From Microbacterium enclense (GTDB lineage: Bacteria > Actinomycetota > Actinomycetes > Actinomycetales > Microbacteriaceae): a stretch of 64,000 nt of DNA. Position 1 is the stretch's first letter. The number at the start of each line of letters is the position of its first letter. The position numbers and the translations under genes are program-made. Of this stretch, positions 42,026 through 51,359 are shown one piece after another. The stretch is taken from NCBI GenBank assembly GCA_038182865.1, contig CP116226.1:2294001-2358000 (forward strand), written 5' to 3'. The notes below the pieces were generated by a model, which was not told the DNA's origin, made no database searches, and saw only the letters and a program-made list of their open reading frames with translations.

Positions 42026-45000
42026 ATGTCCCACAGGCCTTCTCGGCGACCCTCGGGCCGCACCGCGACCGCGCTGAGCGCGACCGTCGCCGCCGCCCTT
42101 CTCGGTTCCGCCCTCGTCGCCCCCGCCGCCTCCGCTGCGCCGCTCACGCCTCCCGACGTCGTCTCGACTTCGGTGCCGGAAACCGCGACGGAGACCGCGG
42201 CTCCCCGCCCCGACGTCGTCACCCCGACCGCGGCCACTCCGACTCCGGAGACTGCCACACCTGCGGAACCTTCCGTCGCGGAACCGGCCCCCGTCGCGGC
42301 GGACCTCACACCGATCCGCGACATCCAGGGCGACGGCGACAGCACCCCGCTCGACGGTCAGACCGTCACCACCCGCGGCATCGTGACCGCCGCATACCCC
42401 ACCGGCGGCTACAACGGCTTCTTCATCCAGACCGCCGGGACCGGCGGCCAGCTGGGCGCCGACCATGTGGCATCCGATGCCCTCTTCGTCTACGGCTCTC
42501 GCGCCGTCGCCCAGGTCGCCGTCGGCGACTACGTCGAGGTCAGCGGAACAGCGGGGGAGTACAACGGCCTGACCCAGATCGTCTCGGATGCCGACCTCGT
42601 CACGGTCCTGACCGGCGACGCCGATCCCGTCACGCCCGCCAGCGTCGCCTGGCCGCGCACCGACGAGGAGCGCGAGCGCCTCGAGGGGATGCTGCTGCAG
42701 CCACAGGGCGACTTCACCGTGACGAACACCTACATCACGGGGCAGTACGCCGAGGTCGGCCTCGCCGCCGGCACGACGCCGCTGCTCGCCCCCACCGAGG
42801 TCGCACGCCCGGGGACGCCGGAGTTCGACGACGTCGTGGTCGACAACGCGGCGCGCGGGGTGGTGCTCGATGACGGGGCGTCGCTGAACTTCCAGCGTTC
42901 CGCCACCGACGTTCCCCTGCCCTACCTCTCGCTCACCGATCCGGTGCGCGTGGGTGCGCCCGTGACGTTCACGCGGCCCGTGGTGCTGGACTTCCGCAAC
43001 GACGCGTGGAAGTTCCAGCCGACCGAGCAGCTCACCGTCGACAATGCCGCCGACGTGCAGCCCGCGACGTTCGCCAACACCCGCACCCCGCACCCAGCGG
43101 ACGTCGGCGGCACGGTGCAGCTCGCGAGCTTCAACGTGCTGAACTACTTCACCACCACCGCGGAAGACGTCGGGTGCGACTCCGTCTACACCGACCGCGA
43201 GGGCAACCCCATCACGGCGAACCGGTGCCCCGAGCCGGGGCCTCGCGGTGCCGCGAACGACGAGAACCTCCAGCGTCAGCAGGCGAAGATCGTCGCGGCG
43301 CTCAACGCCCTGGATGCCGAGGTCGTCTCCCTCGAGGAGATCGAGAACTCCGCGGCTCTCGGCAAGCCGCGCGACGAGGCGCTTTCCACACTCGTCGCCG
43401 CCCTCAATGCCGACCTGGGCGAGGACGTGTGGGCTTTCGTGCCGTCACCGTCCGCGCTGCCCGCATCGGAAGACGTCATCCGCACCGCTTTCATCTACAA
43501 GAAGGCGGCGGTGGGCCCCGTCGGCGACAGCGTCATCCTCGACGACCCGGCGTTCGCCAATGCGCGCCAGCCACTGGCCCAGGCGTTCGCCCCCGCGGGC
43601 AGCGACGACGCCGCGTTCGTCGCGATCGTCAACCACTTCAAGTCGAAGAGCGACAGCGACCCGGCCGCCGAGGGTGACAACGCCGACGGTGACCAGGGTG
43701 CCTTCAACGGCGATCGTGTGCGCCAGGCGCAGGCCCTCGTCTCCTTCGCGGACGCGCGCAGCGAGGCCCTCGGCGTCGAGGAGGTGTTCCTCCTCGGTGA
43801 CTTCAACGCCTACACGCAGGAAGACCCGATCCAGGTGCTCCGCGACGCGGGCTACGCCGATCTCGGGGCCGACACCGGGAAGTACACGTACTCGTTCGAC
43901 GGTCAGTCCGGCTCTCTCGACCATGTCCTCGCGTCTCCGGCGGCGCGAGAACTCGTCACCGGGACCGACGTCTGGAACATCAACGCCGGCGAGGCGCTCG
44001 CGCTCGAGTACAGCCGGTACAACGCGAACGTGCGCAGCTTCTACGACGCCTCGCCGTACCGTTCGAGCGACCACGACCCGGTCGTCGTCGGCATCGACCT
44101 GTCCGGCACGACACAGATCAACCTGCTCAACATCAACGACTTCCACGGACGCATCGACGGCAACACCGTGAAGTTCGCGGGCACGATCGAGCAGTTGCGG
44201 GCGCAGAAGGGCGACAGCCGATCGCTCTTCCTCTCCAACGGCGACAACATCGGCGCCTCGCTCTTCGCATCGGCCAACGCCGACGACGCTCCCACCATCG
44301 ACGTGCTCAACGCGCTGGAGCTCGCGGCATCCGGAGTCGGCAACCACGAGTTCGACAAGGGGTTCGACGACCTCACCGGTCGTGTCGCCGAACGCGCGGC
44401 CTTCCCCTACCTCGGCGCCAACGTCTACCGCGACGGCGAGCCCGTGCTCCCCGGCTACGAGATCGTGGAGGTGAACGGCCTCCGGGTCGGCATCATCGCG
44501 GCCGTGACGGAGGAGACGGCTTCTCTCGTCAGTCCCGACGGCATCGAAGGCCTCGAGTTCCGCGAGCCCGTCGCCGAGGTCAACCGCGTGGTCTCCGAGA
44601 TCCGCGACGACGTCGACATCCTCGTCGCCGAGTACCACGAGGGCGCACCCCAGGGCGAGTCCTCCGGGACGACACTGGAGCAAGCCCTCGCCGAGGGGGG
44701 AGCGTTCGCCCGCATCGTCACGCAGACGGATGCCGATGTCGACGCGATCTTCACGGGTCACACGCATGAGGAGTACGCGTGGGAGGCTCCCATCCCCGGC
44801 GGCGAGGGAACGCGTCCCGTGCTGCAGACGGGCAACTACGGCGAGAACATCGGCCAGGTCGTCTTGACCGTGGACCGTGAGAGCGGCGAGGTCGTCGACC
44901 ACGAGGCGCGCAACGTGCCGCGGCTCTCGGCAGAGGTGATCGAGGACGACCCCGAGCAGACCGCCGAGAACAGCGCGGCCTTGGACGCCGAGATCATCGC

Positions 45001-46168
45001 GACCTACCCCCGCGTGGCCGAGGTCGCCGATATCGTCGAGCGCGCGCTCGCCGAGGCCGATCGCGTCGGCTCGCGTCCGGTGGGGTCGGTCGCGGCCGAC
45101 ATCACCACGGCGTTCCGCGGAGGATCCTACGTCGACGGCGTGTATCAGGGGGGTGACCGTGACGACCGTTCGAAGCAGTCCGCCCTCGGCAACCTCGTCG
45201 CCGACGCGCTGCTCGACACGCTCGACGACCCCGCACGAGGGGGAGCGGATGTCACGGTGGTGAACCCCGGTGGTCTCCGCGCGGAACTGCTCCGCGGAGA
45301 CGACGGCGTGATCACCTTCGCCGAGGCCAACGCCGTGCTGCCGTTCGTCAACAACCTCGGTACCACCAGCCTGACCGGTGACCAGGTGCGCCGCCTGCTC
45401 GAGCAGCAGTGGGGCGATGCGGCGGGCCGTGAGGCGACACTGTCGTTGAGCGTCTCGGAGAACGTGCGCTACACCTACGACGCCACGCGCGCGGCGGGCG
45501 AGCGCATCACCGGGGTCTGGATCGACGGCGCGCCCGTCGACCCGGCCGCGTCGTACCGCGTCGGCTCGTTCAGCTTCCTCCTCTCGGGCGGTGACGCGTT
45601 CACCGTCTTCGACGAGGGCACGGATCCCCGTGATTCCGGGCTCATCGATCGCGACGGGTGGATCGCGTACCTGTCGGCCCACCCCGGACTCGTCCCCGAC
45701 TTCACCGCCCGCGGTGTGCAGGTGACCGATGCTCCGGCGGAGGTGACGCGGGGTGCAGAGGCGGCGTTCACGGTGTCGGGCCTCGACCTGACCTCGCTCG
45801 GAAGTCCCGCCTCGACCGAGGCGACCGTCACGGTCGGTTCGGCCGAGCCGCAGACGGTGGCCGTCCGCGACGGGGCGGCTGAGGTCGCGGCGGCGGTGCC
45901 CGCCGAAGCGCCGGACACGCTCGACATCACCGTCTCCACGGCATCCGGGTCGACCGCGACCGTACCCGTCCGCGTGGTCGGCGGAGTCGACGTGCCCTCC
46001 GGGCCGGACGACGGCGGTGACGGAGAGGCGGTTCCTCCGCGCGGCCCCGATGGACTCCCGCGTACCGGAGCCGACACGGCCTGGATGGGCGGCGGTGTGC
46101 TCGCAGCCCTCGCGCTGCTGGCTCTCGGCGTGGTGCTGCGGCGCCGCGGAGTGCGGCAGGCCGACTGA
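42026..46168 (+). CDS. Cell-wall-anchored nuclease / 5'-nucleotidase fusion (ExeM/NucH-UshA type)
   Basis: A 1380-residue secreted enzyme. Signal peptide cleaved near residue 38 (VAPAASA). An OB-fold domain follows at about residues 95-330. The endonuclease/exonuclease/phosphatase domain (about 360-690) has LASFNVLNYFTTT, LEEIENSAALG, GDFNAYTQEDP and SSDHDPVVVG. The metallophosphatase/5'-nucleotidase domain starts near residue 695 with INDFHGRIDG, GNHEFD near 770 and GHTHEEY, then a 5'-nucleotidase C-terminal domain. A short beta-sandwich leads to the sortase signal LPRTG (residues 1344-1348), a membrane segment and Arg-rich tail. It would degrade extracellular DNA to nucleosides and phosphate at the cell surface. 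Confidence 0.93.
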   Translation: MSHRPSRRPSGRTATALSATVAAALLGSALVAPAASAAPLTPPDVVSTSVPETATETAAPRPDVVTPTAATPTPETATPAEPSVAEPAPVAADLTPIRDIQGDGDSTPLDGQTVTTRGIVTAAYPTGGYNGFFIQTAGTGGQLGADHVASDALFVYGSRAVAQVAVGDYVEVSGTAGEYNGLTQIVSDADLVTVLTGDADPVTPASVAWPRTDEERERLEGMLLQPQGDFTVTNTYITGQYAEVGLAAGTTPLLAPTEVARPGTPEFDDVVVDNAARGVVLDDGASLNFQRSATDVPLPYLSLTDPVRVGAPVTFTRPVVLDFRNDAWKFQPTEQLTVDNAADVQPATFANTRTPHPADVGGTVQLASFNVLNYFTTTAEDVGCDSVYTDREGNPITANRCPEPGPRGAANDENLQRQQAKIVAALNALDAEVVSLEEIENSAALGKPRDEALSTLVAALNADLGEDVWAFVPSPSALPASEDVIRTAFIYKKAAVGPVGDSVILDDPAFANARQPLAQAFAPAGSDDAAFVAIVNHFKSKSDSDPAAEGDNADGDQGAFNGDRVRQAQALVSFADARSEALGVEEVFLLGDFNAYTQEDPIQVLRDAGYADLGADTGKYTYSFDGQSGSLDHVLASPAARELVTGTDVWNINAGEALALEYSRYNANVRSFYDASPYRSSDHDPVVVGIDLSGTTQINLLNINDFHGRIDGNTVKFAGTIEQLRAQKGDSRSLFLSNGDNIGASLFASANADDAPTIDVLNALELAASGVGNHEFDKGFDDLTGRVAERAAFPYLGANVYRDGEPVLPGYEIVEVNGLRVGIIAAVTEETASLVSPDGIEGLEFREPVAEVNRVVSEIRDDVDILVAEYHEGAPQGESSGTTLEQALAEGGAFARIVTQTDADVDAIFTGHTHEEYAWEAPIPGGEGTRPVLQTGNYGENIGQVVLTVDRESGEVVDHEARNVPRLSAEVIEDDPEQTAENSAALDAEIIATYPRVAEVADIVERALAEADRVGSRPVGSVAADITTAFRGGSYVDGVYQGGDRDDRSKQSALGNLVADALLDTLDDPARGGADVTVVNPGGLRAELLRGDDGVITFAEANAVLPFVNNLGTTSLTGDQVRRLLEQQWGDAAGREATLSLSVSENVRYTYDATRAAGERITGVWIDGAPVDPAASYRVGSFSFLLSGGDAFTVFDEGTDPRDSGLIDRDGWIAYLSAHPGLVPDFTARGVQVTDAPAEVTRGAEAAFTVSGLDLTSLGSPASTEATVTVGSAEPQTVAVRDGAAEVAAAVPAEAPDTLDITVSTASGSTATVPVRVVGGVDVPSGPDDGGDGEAVPPRGPDGLPRTGADTAWMGGGVLAALALLALGVVLRRRGVRQAD

Positions 46169-46180
46169 TCGGCGACAGGA

Positions 46181-46214
46181 CGAGACCCCGGATGCCACGG
46201 CATCCGGGGTCTCG
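46181..46214. terminator. Bidirectional terminator between nuclease and LacI genes
   Basis: CGAGACCCCGGATGCC (46181-46196) and GGCATCCGGGGTCTCG (46199-46214) are perfect 16-bp reverse complements with a 2-nt loop; the stem contains GGATGCC/GGCATCC. Between convergent genes. Confidence 0.9.
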
Positions 46215-46220
46215 TCCGTG

Positions 46221-47231
46221 TCAGGCGGATCGTGGGGGAGCGGTGGAGGCGCGCACCACCAGACGTGTGACGGCCTCGGTGCGGCGGATCGGCTCGTCGG
46301 TGCCCTCGATCATCGACAGCAGCAGTCGCGTCGCCTCGACGCCCTGGTCGAGGGGGTACTGCTCCACCGTGGTCAGCGAGAACATCTCGGCGTAGTCGTG
46401 GCCGTCGATTCCCACGACGCTGAGCTCGGACGGAACGGAGATCCCCATGCGTCGCGCCGCGATGATGACGCCGATGGCGACCTCGTCACAGGCCGCGACG
46501 ACGCCGGTCGGTCGCGAACCCGCGTCGGCGAGGAAGGATGCCGCCGCGGCGTACGCGTCGGTGATCGTCAGGGTCGAGGGCACGTTGCGGATGCGCACGG
46601 CCAGCCCATGATCGTTCATCGCATTGCGATAGCCGATCGAGCGCTCGTCGACGTCTTTCGCCGGAGCGTCGGTGGGGGGCGTGCTCCCGACGAAGGCGAT
46701 GTCGGTGTGCCCCAGCGCGATCAGGTGCTGGGTGATGATGCGCGTGATCGCGATGTTGTCGAGACCGAGGGTGGGGACGCCCGACAGGGCGTTGCCGATG
46801 CTGACGACGGGTTTGCCGATGTTCGCCAGACGCTCGAGATCTGCGTCGTCGGGTTCGAGCGCCACCGCGATGATGCCGTCGAACCGTTTGCGCGCGAGGT
46901 ACGTGGAGTACAGGCTCTCGCGGTCGTTGGAGCCGGGCTCGGCGACGTACAGCGTGACGTCGTAGCCGCGGGGGATGAGCGTCTGCTCGACACCCTCGAC
47001 GATGGCACCGAAGTACCAGCGGTTGACCTTGGGGACGATCAGGGCGATGGTGCGCGTGCGACCGGTCGCCAGGCTCACCGCGCTGGTGGAGGGGACGTAA
47101 CCCAGGGCCGAGGCGGCGTCGGACACGCGTCGGCGTGTGTCGTCGGAGACGTAGCCGCCGCCGGTCAGCGCGCGACTCGCCGTTGATTTCGACACGCCTG
47201 CCAGGCGTGCCACATCGGCGATTCCGCTCAT
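46221..47231 (-). CDS. LacI-family regulator of the divergent sugar ABC importer
   Basis: A 336-residue regulator. HTH at residues 1-25 reads MSGIADVARLAGVSKSTASR, hinge helix near 45-60, then a PBP-like effector domain (about 60-335). Divergent from the binding-protein gene across 237 bp containing palindromes GGAACCGGTTCC and GGAATCGGTTCC, the expected operators. Effector is presumably the imported sugar. Confidence 0.92.
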   Translation of the reverse strand: MSGIADVARLAGVSKSTASRALTGGGYVSDDTRRRVSDAASALGYVPSTSAVSLATGRTRTIALIVPKVNRWYFGAIVEGVEQTLIPRGYDVTLYVAEPGSNDRESLYSTYLARKRFDGIIAVALEPDDADLERLANIGKPVVSIGNALSGVPTLGLDNIAITRIITQHLIALGHTDIAFVGSTPPTDAPAKDVDERSIGYRNAMNDHGLAVRIRNVPSTLTITDAYAAAASFLADAGSRPTGVVAACDEVAIGVIIAARRMGISVPSELSVVGIDGHDYAEMFSLTTVEQYPLDQGVEATRLLLSMIEGTDEPIRRTEAVTRLVVRASTAPPRSA

Positions 47232-47303
47232 CGGTGTGTTCCTCGAGGTCTGGTCGACCTCCGTGTCGACGTCGAAGCAGATTACCCGACTTCTCGTTTT
47301 TAT

Positions 47304-47315
47304 GGAACCGGTTCC
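47304..47315. promoter_or_regulatory. LacI operator GGAACCGGTTCC
   Basis: Perfect 12-bp palindrome 73 bp upstream of the LacI gene start; with 47413 forms a pair about 109 bp apart, compatible with looping between two operators. Confidence 0.8.
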
Positions 47316-47378
47316 CCGCAGTGTCGCGGGCTGCGAACCGCATCATTCCGCGAGTTATGCGTTCGTGATCTTTCGGCG

Positions 47379-47407
47379 TTGCGCCAGGTCTGGTTCTCGC
47401 CTACGGT
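47379..47407 (+). promoter_or_regulatory. Promoter of the sugar ABC operon
   Basis: -35 TTGCGC (47379-47384) and -10 TACGGT (47402-47407), 17-bp spacing. The transcript would start near 47414, inside operator 2. Confidence 0.55.
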
Positions 47408-47412
47408 GATCT

Positions 47413-47424
47413 GGAATCGGTTCC
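47413..47424. promoter_or_regulatory. LacI operator GGAATCGGTTCC
   Basis: Same palindrome as at 47304 with one mismatched pair, overlapping the likely transcription start of the binding-protein operon. Confidence 0.75.
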
Positions 47425-47468
47425 TGATAGGTTCCGATGCACCATTGAACTCGAAGAGGAGAGACCAC

Positions 47469-48797
47469 ATGGGTATGTCACAGCGGTATCGCCTGCTGGC
47501 CCCCGTCGGGCTGCTGGCGGTCGGGGCGATCGCACTCGCAGGCTGCGCCGAGGGTGACAGCGGGAGCGGCGCGAGCTCGGGAGGCGAGACGACCGTCCGC
47601 ATCTCCGGCGGCATCACCGGCGCTGAGGCCGATCTGCTGAACCAGTCGTTCGAGCAGTTCACCGCCGACACCGGCATCAAGGTCGTCTACACCGGCGACA
47701 AGAGCTTCGAGGGAAACATCGTCACCAAGGTGACCGGCGGCGACGCTCCCGACATCGCCATCGTCCCTCAGCCGGGTCTGCTGAAGACCCTCATCGGCAC
47801 GGGCGACGTGCAGAAGGCGTCCGACACGGTCTCGTCCAACGTCGATCAGTACTGGGGCGAGGACTGGAAGTCCTACGGCAGCGAGGACGGCACGTTCTAC
47901 GCGGCCCCCATGCTCGCCAACCTCAAGGGCTACGTCTGGTACTCGCCGGCGAAGTTCAAGGAGTGGGGTGTCGAGGTCCCCAAGACGCTCGATGAGCTCA
48001 TGACACTGACCGCCACGATCCAGCAGAAGACCGGCGCCGCCCCCTGGTGTGCCGGCTTCGCCTCCGGAGACGCCTCCGGCTGGCCCGGCACCGACTGGAT
48101 CGAGGACATGGTTCTCCGCCAGTCCGGCCCCGAGGTGTACGACCAGTGGGTCGCGAACGAGGTCAAGTTCACCGACGCCCCCATCAAGGAGGCTTTCGAC
48201 GCGACGGGCAAGATCCTGCTCAACCCCGCATACGTCAACGCCGGCTTCGGTGACGTCAAGAGCATCAACTCGGTCGCCTTCGCCGACGTGGCCGCCAAGG
48301 TCGCCGACGGCAGCTGCCCGATGACGCACCAGGCCTCGTTCCTGTCGTCGAACTTCCTCACGGTCACCAACGCCGCGGGCCAGACGCCCACCGTCGCCCC
48401 CGACGGTGACGTCTACGCGTTCCTGCTCCCCGGCGTGACCGAAGGCCAGCTCGCGGTCGAGGGTGGCGGTGAGTTCGTCACCGCCTTCTCCGACGACGCG
48501 AACGTGCAGAAGGTCGTGGAGTTCATGTCGACGCCGGAGTTCGCCGACGCTCGCGTGAAGCTCGGCGGCGTGATCTCGGCGAACAAGGGTGCCGACCCGT
48601 CGCTCGCCTCCAGCGAGTTCCTCTCCGAGGCGATGAAGACGCTGCAGGACCCGAACACCACGCTCCGTTTCGACGCCTCCGACCTGATGCCCGCGACCGT
48701 CGGTTCGGGCTCGTTCTGGAAGGGCATGGTCAGCTGGATCGACGGCACGTCGACCGACCAGGTCCTCAGCGACATCCAGGCCGGTTACAACAACTGA
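47469..48797 (+). CDS. Sugar/alpha-glucoside ABC transporter substrate-binding lipoprotein
   Basis: A 442-residue family-1 binding protein resembling AglE of the alpha-glucoside transporter. Lipobox LAGC, lipidated Cys26. TVRISGGITGAEADLLNQSF is the first strand, IKVVYTGDKSFEG and the cleft segment TDWIEDMVLRQSGPEVY follow. Start ATG 47469 with GAGGAGAG 7 bp upstream. Followed by a strong hairpin and the two permease genes, but no ATPase, so it probably shares an MsiK-like ATPase. Confidence 0.88.
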   Translation: MGMSQRYRLLAPVGLLAVGAIALAGCAEGDSGSGASSGGETTVRISGGITGAEADLLNQSFEQFTADTGIKVVYTGDKSFEGNIVTKVTGGDAPDIAIVPQPGLLKTLIGTGDVQKASDTVSSNVDQYWGEDWKSYGSEDGTFYAAPMLANLKGYVWYSPAKFKEWGVEVPKTLDELMTLTATIQQKTGAAPWCAGFASGDASGWPGTDWIEDMVLRQSGPEVYDQWVANEVKFTDAPIKEAFDATGKILLNPAYVNAGFGDVKSINSVAFADVAAKVADGSCPMTHQASFLSSNFLTVTNAAGQTPTVAPDGDVYAFLLPGVTEGQLAVEGGGEFVTAFSDDANVQKVVEFMSTPEFADARVKLGGVISANKGADPSLASSEFLSEAMKTLQDPNTTLRFDASDLMPATVGSGSFWKGMVSWIDGTSTDQVLSDIQAGYNN

Positions 48798-48810
48798 CCT
48801 CTTGAGGTCC

Positions 48811-48849
48811 ACCCGATGGGTCGTCCGCGCGGCGGGCGGCCCATCGGGT
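48811..48849 (+). promoter_or_regulatory. Intra-operon hairpin after the binding-protein gene
   Basis: ACCCGATGGG (48811-48820) and the following bases pair with CCCATCGGGT (48840-48849), a stem of about 17 bp with two G-T pairs, 14 nt after the binding-protein stop. Same position as the hairpin at 29998. Confidence 0.6.
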
Positions 48850-48922
48850 CCATACTTCTCATCTGCCCGGCGCCGCCCGGGCATTCATCGGTGAGCACGA
48901 AGGCGTGCTCGGGAGGGACGTC

Positions 48923-50275
48923 ATGACCGAGATCACACACGCGGAGAAGACGCCGTCGGCGTCACCTCCGCCGCGCGGGCGAGCGGCGGTCCGGCCGCGG
49001 GACTCCGCGCCACATCGCCGCACCACGTTGCTCGTGGTCATGGTGGGGCTCATCCTCGTGGTGGCGCTCTTCCTGTTCATGATCACGCGGGCTCCCGCAG
49101 AGACGAAGCCCACCACTCTCGGGTTCTCGCTCAACAGCTTCTTCAATTGGCTCGGCGGGCTGAGCCCCCTCGCGCAGATCCCGCTCGTCCTCCTCGCTTT
49201 CGGCGTGGTGGTCGGGCTGCTGCTCCTGCTGATCGAGTACGCCCCCCGCTCGGGCAAGGGCTACTTCTGGCTCCGCCTCGTGGCGTGCTTCGCGATCCCC
49301 GTGCTCGCGTTCATGCTGCTGCGTCCCTACCAGAACGCTGTCATCTACGTCCTCGGCATCGCGGTCATCCTCGGCGCGATCCTCTTCTACGCCGACTACC
49401 GGTCGCGCCAGGGAGCCGGCTATCTCTTCCAGCTGATCCTCTTCGCCGCCCCGGCCGCGATCCTGCTGCTGCTCGGCCTGGTCTACCCCGCGATCACCAC
49501 GTTCTTCCAGTCGTTCTTCGACAAGACCGGTGACAACTTCGTCGGTTTCGACAACTACGTGTGGACCTTCACGAACCCCGAGGGATTCTGGTCGGTCATC
49601 AACACCCTCATCTGGGTGCTCCTCGCCCCCACCATCGCCACCGCGATCGGCCTCGCCTACGCCGTCTTCATCGACCGGGCTGCGGGGGAGAAGTACCTCA
49701 AGGTGCTCATCTTCATGCCGTTCGCGATCTCGTTCGTCGGCGCCGGCATCATCTGGAAGTTCGTCTACGACTTCCGTCAGGGCGACCAGCTCGGCATCCT
49801 AAACGCCATCGTCACCGCCTTCGGGGGACAACCGGTCTCGTGGCTCGCCGCCACGCCGCTGGTCAACACGCTGCTCCTGGTCGTGGTGTTCATCTGGAGT
49901 CAGACGGGCCTCGCGATGGTCATCCTGTCGGCGGCGATCAAGGCCGTGCCGCCGGAGCAGATGGAGGCCGCCGAACTCGACGGCGCGAGCGCGTGGGAGC
50001 GTTTCATCAATGTCACCGTTCCCGGCATCCGCTCGTCGCTCATCGTCGTGCTCACCACGATCGCGATCGGTGCGCTGAAGATCTACGACATCGTCGCGGT
50101 CATGACCGGTGGCCGTAACGACTCGACCGTTCTCGCCTTCGAGATGGTCAATCAGCAGCAACGTTTCCAGAGCTACGGGCACTCCGCGGCGCTGGCGGTC
50201 GTGCTGTTCGTCTTCGTGCTCCCGCTGATCATCTTCAACGTGCGCCAGATCCGGAAGCAGAGGGAAGTGCGATGA
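48923..50275 (+). CDS. Sugar ABC transporter permease, AglF type with long N-terminal extension
   Basis: A 450-residue permease, about 130 residues longer than usual. I place the start at ATG 48923 with GGGAGGG 6 bp upstream. The extension holds about four extra hydrophobic segments (near residues 34-52, 80-100, 108-125 and 135-150) before the normal six-helix permease domain from about residue 170. The coupling loop EAAELDGASAWERF is near residue 350. It overlaps the second permease by 4 bp. Such extended permeases occur in alpha-glucoside-type importers. Confidence 0.9.
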   Translation: MTEITHAEKTPSASPPPRGRAAVRPRDSAPHRRTTLLVVMVGLILVVALFLFMITRAPAETKPTTLGFSLNSFFNWLGGLSPLAQIPLVLLAFGVVVGLLLLLIEYAPRSGKGYFWLRLVACFAIPVLAFMLLRPYQNAVIYVLGIAVILGAILFYADYRSRQGAGYLFQLILFAAPAAILLLLGLVYPAITTFFQSFFDKTGDNFVGFDNYVWTFTNPEGFWSVINTLIWVLLAPTIATAIGLAYAVFIDRAAGEKYLKVLIFMPFAISFVGAGIIWKFVYDFRQGDQLGILNAIVTAFGGQPVSWLAATPLVNTLLLVVVFIWSQTGLAMVILSAAIKAVPPEQMEAAELDGASAWERFINVTVPGIRSSLIVVLTTIAIGALKIYDIVAVMTGGRNDSTVLAFEMVNQQQRFQSYGHSAALAVVLFVFVLPLIIFNVRQIRKQREVR

Positions 50276-51249
50276 CCACCTCGACCGTCGTCCTCGAGCC
50301 CACGACCGACTCGCGCTCTGCGCGTCAGGTCGCGCGCGACACCCGCAAGCACGAGGCCATGGCCCGCAAGCGCCTGACCTCGAAGGGCGCCACGATCGCG
50401 GCCGTCGTGATCGCGTTCTTCTGGACCATCCCGACGTTCGGCTTGTTCGTGACGTCGTTCCGCCCCGGATCCGACACCCAGTCGACCGGGTGGTGGACCG
50501 TCTTCACCGACCCGAGCTTCACGCTGGAGAACTACCGGCTCGCCCTGACGTCCGGTGGCACGGCTCTGACCCTCGCGCAGTCGTTCCTGAACTCGCTCGC
50601 GATCACGATCCCGGTCGTGATCTTCGCCCTCGCGATCGCCTCGCTCATCGCGTACGCGTTCGCGTGGATCGACTTCAAGGGCCGCAACTTCTTCTTCATC
50701 TTCATCTTCGCGTTGCAGATCGTGCCCCTGCAGATGGCGCTCGTGCCGCTGCTGAGCCTGTTCTCGCGCGGCCTCACGATCAACGAGGTCACGATCTTCC
50801 CGGGCTTCGACCTGCGCGGGGTGGAGCACAGCTTCGCCACCGTGTGGATCGCGCACGTGATCTTCGCGATGCCGTTGGCGATCTTCCTGCTGCACAACTT
50901 CATCGCTGAGATTCCGAACGAGGTGATCGAGGCCGCGCGCGTGGACGGTGCCGGGCACGGTCAGGTGTTCTTCCGCATCATCCTCCCGCTCGCCGCTCCC
51001 GCGCTCGCCTCGTTCGCGGTGCTGGAGTTCATCTGGGTGTGGAACGACCTGCTGGTGGCGACGATCTTCGCGCCATCGTCATCGCTGCCACTGACACAGT
51101 CGCTCAACTCCCTGTCGGGCACCTGGGGCGACCAGTGGTTCCTGCAGTCGGCGGGAACGTTCATCTCGATCCTCGTGCCGATCATCGTGTTCTTCCTGCT
51201 GCAGCGCTTCTTCGTGCGCGGTCTGCTGGCGGGCGCGACGAAGGGCTGA
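50272..51249 (+). CDS. Sugar ABC transporter permease, AglG type
   Basis: A 325-residue permease from ATG 50272, overlapping AglF-type by 4 bp. About six helices, the first near residues 40-60 after a basic N-terminus. The coupling loop EAARVDGAGHGQVFFRIILPL is near residue 220. Ends with FFVRGLLAGATKG. A perfect terminator hairpin follows. Confidence 0.92.
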   Translation: MTTSTVVLEPTTDSRSARQVARDTRKHEAMARKRLTSKGATIAAVVIAFFWTIPTFGLFVTSFRPGSDTQSTGWWTVFTDPSFTLENYRLALTSGGTALTLAQSFLNSLAITIPVVIFALAIASLIAYAFAWIDFKGRNFFFIFIFALQIVPLQMALVPLLSLFSRGLTINEVTIFPGFDLRGVEHSFATVWIAHVIFAMPLAIFLLHNFIAEIPNEVIEAARVDGAGHGQVFFRIILPLAAPALASFAVLEFIWVWNDLLVATIFAPSSSLPLTQSLNSLSGTWGDQWFLQSAGTFISILVPIIVFFLLQRFFVRGLLAGATKG

Positions 51250-51253
51250 ACCC

Positions 51254-51308
51254 GGAACGACGAAGGGGCGTGGCATCCGGTGGGGTGCCACGCCCCTTTC
51301 GTCGTTCC
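51254..51308 (+). terminator. Terminator of the sugar ABC operon
   Basis: GGAACGACGAAGGGGCGTGG (51254-51273) pairs with CCACGCCCCTTTCGTCGTTC (51288-51307); stem of about 22 bp, loop containing GGCATCC. Confidence 0.9.
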
Positions 51309-51359
51309 CGGATACGTCTGCCGGGCCGGGGCCGAATGCTCGGCGGTTTCCTGAGCGCA

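Noticed and set aside
43445..46198. A 917-codon minus-strand frame antisense to the surface nuclease
   Set aside because: The plus strand encodes recognisable enzyme motifs throughout.
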